A stretch of DNA of 64,000 nucleotides, taken from NCBI GenBank assembly GCA_016192525.1, contig JACPTZ010000091.1:62001-126000 (forward strand), given 5' to 3'. Below are positions 61,137 to 64,000 of this stretch, piece by piece; the stretch's first letter is position 1; every line of letters begins with the position of its first letter. This DNA comes from Planctomycetota bacterium (lineage in GTDB: Bacteria > Planctomycetota > MHYJ01 > JACPTZ01). Under the pieces are notes generated by a model. The model saw only the letters and a list, made by a program, of their open reading frames with translations. It made no database searches and was not told the DNA's origin. The position numbers and the translations under genes were made by a program.

Positions 61137-62486
61137 TCATCCCGCGTCTCCCGGTGATCCATCGAGCGGAACGGCATCCCCCAGAATGCCGAATCGTATC
61201 TCCGAGCCGGGCGCGGGGTCAAGGGTGGAGGTCACTTCGACCACGGCCGAACCCACCCGGACCCGGCTCACCGCCCGTCCGCCCAGATAGCGGAAGTCGA
61301 TCACCCGCCCGAGACAGCTGCCCGAGGTCGAGGCGACGCATTGCTCCGGACGGAGACCGACCACCGGCGATTGCGGATTGCCGATTTCGGATTGCGGATC
61401 GGAACCGGAAACCGAAGTTCGGGAAGGCGAGGTCGTTGGAGAGACCGTAGGGGCGGGGACCGACCGGTCACTGGGGGAACGCTCGTTCATGTTCGGAGAA
61501 GGTTCTGGCATGCTCCGCACTCCATCCTGCAACGACGAGGTCGGGACCCGCCCGCCCTCGGTGCTCGGCGCCCGCCCGGCCTCCGCCGCGGGCGCCGCGA
61601 CGGTCAACCGCCCGCATTCGGTCATCATCGCCCCGTCGGCGAGCGGCGTGGCGCGCAGGAAGGTGCGAAAGCCGACGAGCCGCGCCACCTCCACGCTCCG
61701 GGGCCTGGTGAACAGTACGGCCGGCGGCGCCTCCTGTTCTACTCGACCCGCGATGCAGACCGCCACGCGGTCGCACGGCGGGAGCGCCGCCTCCTGGGCG
61801 TGCGTGACCCAGATCGCGGCGCAGCCGAGGGCCTTCCTCGTATCAACGATAAGCGAGGTGAGTCGTTCGGCCGAGGCGGGATCGAGACCCGTGAGCGGTT
61901 CGTCGAGCAGCAGGACCCGCGGCGACGGCGCGCAGGCCCGGGCGAGGGCGAGTCTCTGCCGCTCGCCGCCCGAGAGCGCATCGGGATACCGGTCGGCGAG
62001 CGCGGTCAATCCCACCCGCTCCAGCCACTCCGCCACCTTCGCGATGCACGCGGATCGGTCTTTCACCCGCACCGACAACACGAGTTCCAGGTGCTGCCGG
62101 GCGGTCTTCTGCGGCCAGAGTGCGCCGTGCTGGAAGACCATCCCAGCGCCGCGGCGCTCGGGCGGAACGGGGACCCGTCGTCCACGTCCCCAGGGCGGGG
62201 GCGGAGAGTTCTGTTGTTCCCCTCCCCCCGCAGGGGGGAGGGCAGGGAGAGGGGTGCGCTCCGGTCCGGAAGAACTGCTCCAGCACTCCTCCCCCCACCG
62301 CACGCTCCCCCCGTCCGGCTCCTCCAGTCCCGCGACGCACCGCAGGAGCGTCGTCTTCCCCCCCCCGGACGGGCCGATGAGCACGGTGCAGGTGCCAGGC
62401 GCGACCGAGAGCGAAACATCGCTCAGGGCGGGAACAGCGCCGTAGGACTTCCGGACATGATCGAGGGCCAGCATGGCGCGCGGCAT
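61137..62486 (-). CDS. ABC transporter ATP-binding protein (molybdate/spermidine-type), with repeat inserts
   Basis: 449 residues if started at 62486; ATG 62474 is also possible. Walker A IGPSGGGKTTLLRCVAGL near residue 35, Q-loop GMVFQHGALWP near 105, signature DALSGGERQRLALARAC, Walker B VLLLDEPLTGLDPAS, H-loop WVTHAQEAAL. Two stretches do not belong to the family. About 60-100 is Ser/Pro/Gly-rich between Walker A and Q-loop. About 305-375 lies before a TOBE-like end (GLRPEQCVAS ... RVIDFRYLGGRAVSRVRVGS). Both are encoded by GC palindromes and the GATTGCGGATTGCC repeat. No permease genes adjacent. Confidence 0.85.
   Translation of the reverse strand: MPRAMLALDHVRKSYGAVPALSDVSLSVAPGTCTVLIGPSGGGKTTLLRCVAGLEEPDGGSVRWGEECWSSSSGPERTPLPALPPAGGGEQQNSPPPPWGRGRRVPVPPERRGAGMVFQHGALWPQKTARQHLELVLSVRVKDRSACIAKVAEWLERVGLTALADRYPDALSGGERQRLALARACAPSPRVLLLDEPLTGLDPASAERLTSLIVDTRKALGCAAIWVTHAQEAALPPCDRVAVCIAGRVEQEAPPAVLFTRPRSVEVARLVGFRTFLRATPLADGAMMTECGRLTVAAPAAEAGRAPSTEGGRVPTSSLQDGVRSMPEPSPNMNERSPSDRSVPAPTVSPTTSPSRTSVSGSDPQSEIGNPQSPVVGLRPEQCVASTSGSCLGRVIDFRYLGGRAVSRVRVGSAVVEVTSTLDPAPGSEIRFGILGDAVPLDGSPGDAG
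61369..62260. repeat. Two repeat-derived inserts inside the ABC gene
   Basis: 61369-61406 reads GATTGCGGATTGCCGATTTC then GGATTGCGGATCGG, kin of 3180-3212. 62215-62255 reads CCCCTCCCCCCGCAGGGGGG then AGGGCAGGGAGAGGGG, a CCCTCCCC/GGGGAGGG palindrome. Both are in frame. Confidence 0.6.
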
Positions 62487-62627
62487 GGTAGCGCGGCGGA
62501 CGCGTCCGGGCCAAGCATTCGGACGAACTGTCACCGCGCCTTTCGGGATTCGAGGTCGATCCCGACCCGCCCGCCGACCAGTGGATTCTGGCCAGAGCCC
62601 GGTCCCCATCGTAGAATCGCCCCCGCC

Positions 62628-63308
62628 ATGACCCTCCCCCCCCTCTCCATCGACCCGGACATCGCCCGCGCCTCCACCCTCCCCGCCGAGGTGTACCGGG
62701 ATCCGCGGTACTTCGACCTTGCCCGCGAGCGGGTCTTCACGCGCACGTGGCAGTTCCTGGGCGAGGTCGGCGTCCTCACGGAATCCGGGTCGGTCGCCCC
62801 GTTCACGCTCCTCGAAGGTCTCCTGAACGAGCCGATCCTCCTCACGCGCGACGCGGCCGGGGAGATCCGCGCGCTCTCCATCGTCTGTACCCACCGGGGA
62901 AACGTCCTCGCCGAGGCGCCATGCAGGACGCCGGCGATGCGATGCCGATATCACGGCCGGAAGATCGCGGGGTACTACTACTGGCTCTTCCCGAACACGA
63001 TGTTCAACTTCTACCCGTGGGGAATCTCGATCAACCTCGTCCAGCCGCTCGCGCCGGACCGGACGCGGGTGCGCTATCTCGCGTACGTGGGGGACCGGTC
63101 CCGGCTCGGAAAGGGGGCGGGCGGGTCGCTCGACCGGGTGGAGCGGGAGGACGAGGCGATCGTGGAACGGGTGCAGCAGGGGATCGCCTCGCGCTTCTAC
63201 GGGCGCGGCCGCTACTCGCCGCGGCACGAACGCGGGGTGCACCACTTCCACCGGCTGCTGGCGAGGTTTCTGACCGAAGCGCCGGAAGTCCCGGCCCGCA
63301 CCCTGTAG
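62628..63308 (+). CDS. Rieske ring-hydroxylating oxygenase alpha subunit, internally deleted
   Basis: 226 residues from ATG 62628. Rieske [2Fe-2S] ligands are complete: CTHRGNVLA (C87, H89) and CRYHG (C106, H109). Directly after RCRYHGRKIAG the chain jumps to YYYWLFPNTMFNFYPWGISI and LAPDRTRVRYLAYV, which is the late catalytic-domain segment. In full-length homologues (about 350 residues) these are separated by more than 100 residues that hold the D-x-H-x4-H iron ligands. The gene is therefore an in-frame deletion derivative that could transfer electrons but not hydroxylate. GC content and codon use match the neighbours. Confidence 0.8.
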   Translation: MTLPPLSIDPDIARASTLPAEVYRDPRYFDLARERVFTRTWQFLGEVGVLTESGSVAPFTLLEGLLNEPILLTRDAAGEIRALSIVCTHRGNVLAEAPCRTPAMRCRYHGRKIAGYYYWLFPNTMFNFYPWGISINLVQPLAPDRTRVRYLAYVGDRSRLGKGAGGSLDRVEREDEAIVERVQQGIASRFYGRGRYSPRHERGVHHFHRLLARFLTEAPEVPARTL

Positions 63309-63415
63309 CAGTCGCCGAGCCCCCACACGGAGTCGTTTCACATCGACGTTGACATCCGGGGCCGCGGGGCTTCATACTGCCGGTCGACACGGGGCGCGAG
63401 AAAGGAGAGCGGTCC

Positions 63416-64000
63416 ATGGACACTCGACACGGGGCGGGATTCGTCTTCCTCCTGGTCTTCGGGGCGGGCACCGCCGTTCGGGCGGAGGACGACCTCAAGA
63501 CGGAGATCGCCAGCTTCAAGCAGGAACTCGACGGCCTGCAGTCGATGCTGACCGATCCCGCGGCCCACCTCGACCGTCTGACCCGACTCAAACAGCAATT
63601 CCTCGCGCTTGATGCGAGACCGGATCTGGACCGGGGGTCGACCAACTCCTGGCGACTCTCGCAGGAGATCGGCAAGATCGAGGCCGCCTTCGGGGAGTAT
63701 GACTCCGCCGTTCGCCGATACCGGGAACTTCTCGGCCGGTTGACCGACAAGGAATGGGTGCCGGGGACCGTCTGGTTCCTCTGGAAGTACGCGGTCAGAT
63801 CTGGTGATCCGAAGTTGCTGAAGGAAGTCGCCGCCACCGTCATCGAGAAAGACCCTGAGGGGCCGATGGCCACGCGGCTCGTCCGGGAGAAGGGCCCGCC
63901 CTACGCCGGCCTCATCGGCAAACCGGCCAAGCGGCTGGCGGGCAAAGACGTCGGCGGTCGCGCCGTGAATCTGGGCGCGATGAAGGGCAAGCTGGTGATC
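63416..64000 (+). CDS. Exported TlpA-like redoxin protein (partial, runs off window)
   Basis: The first 195 codons from ATG 63416 (AAAGGAGAG upstream). Signal peptide (GFVFLLVFGAGTAVRA). Helical region (DDLKTEIASFKQELDGLQSM, TPR-like EYDSAVRRYRELLGRL). Then IGKPAKRLAGKDVGGRAVNL and GAMKGKLVI, the strand before a thioredoxin CxxC. The catalytic motif lies beyond the window, so whether it is CxxC or UxxC cannot be seen. Confidence 0.7.
   Translation, partial: MDTRHGAGFVFLLVFGAGTAVRAEDDLKTEIASFKQELDGLQSMLTDPAAHLDRLTRLKQQFLALDARPDLDRGSTNSWRLSQEIGKIEAAFGEYDSAVRRYRELLGRLTDKEWVPGTVWFLWKYAVRSGDPKLLKEVAATVIEKDPEGPMATRLVREKGPPYAGLIGKPAKRLAGKDVGGRAVNLGAMKGKLVI

Overview
This is a high-GC bacterial chromosome segment with mixed-strand gene clusters. 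It resembles a Planctomycetota-type or similar environmental bacterium. The evidence is two very large Ser/Thr kinases (one with a zinc ribbon and HEAT repeats, one ending in a formylglycine-enzyme-like SUMF1 domain), a MoxR/DUF58/VWA cluster, pseudopilin-like proteins carrying an FFDGHVE-type motif, a 3130-residue RHS/YD-repeat exoprotein, and many palindromic repeats both between and inside genes. The phylum is inferred; there is no rRNA marker here.

Layout. 0-3.2 kb is a decayed accessory region: toxin-antitoxin-like pairs (DUF4258 with a YgiT-type zinc finger, DUF433 with DUF5615), a uracil-DNA-glycosylase-like protein and the 3' relic of an integron-type integrase. 3.2-11.9 kb is a minus-strand sulfur/selenium-flavoured cluster: transglutaminase, YedE-type transporter, zinc-finger/TusA protein, DsrE protein, an unusual tRNA, a TusA-MetE-core fusion, a membrane protein and a kinase. 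12-19.6 kb carries a methyltransferase, an aminotransferase, a DUF5678/retropepsin pair, a pseudopilin, flagellin, a zinc-ribbon protein and ribosomal protein S21. 19.4-23.3 kb is scarred by an IS21 element, duplicated RHS fragments and pieces of a REP-associated (Y1/HUH) transposase. 23.4-33.4 kb is the giant RHS gene with a small downstream gene. 34-43.7 kb carries a phosphoesterase/tetraheme cytochrome fusion, leuS, a predicted selenoprotein, two metal-binding lipoproteins and tatA. 43.9-58.6 kb carries TPR-like and coiled-coil exported proteins, a redoxin, and the kinase-SUMF1 / BatA-like VWA / DUF58 / MoxR / large VWA cluster. 58.7-64 kb carries an exported protein, an NHL propeller lipoprotein, an ABC ATPase, an internally deleted Rieske oxygenase and the start of a redoxin gene cut by the window edge.

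The main signal is a set of linked signs of UGA/Cys recoding and selenium or sulfur handling. A gene at 38831-40567 is interrupted by a TGA exactly where a thioredoxin fold has the first Cys of its CxxC motif (W-TGA-G-S-C). A perfect 7-bp stem with a GG-starting loop lies 25 nt downstream, which fits the bacterial SECIS pattern. About 30 kb away, a 94-nt tRNA with a 26-nt variable region and a GCA (Cys) anticodon lies 7 nt upstream of a TusA-MetE fusion gene. It sits in a cluster with a YedE-family transporter, a second TusA protein and a DsrE protein. The tRNA matches the described class of tRNASec-like tRNACys (tRNAReC) that can recode UGA with Cys. SelA, SelB, SelD and a normal tRNASec are not in this window.

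A second theme is palindromic repeats that entered genes in frame. Three unrelated proteins (kinase, TusA-MetE fusion, RHS) carry the same short peptide encoded by one palindromic element in the same reading frame, with compensatory changes in its stem.
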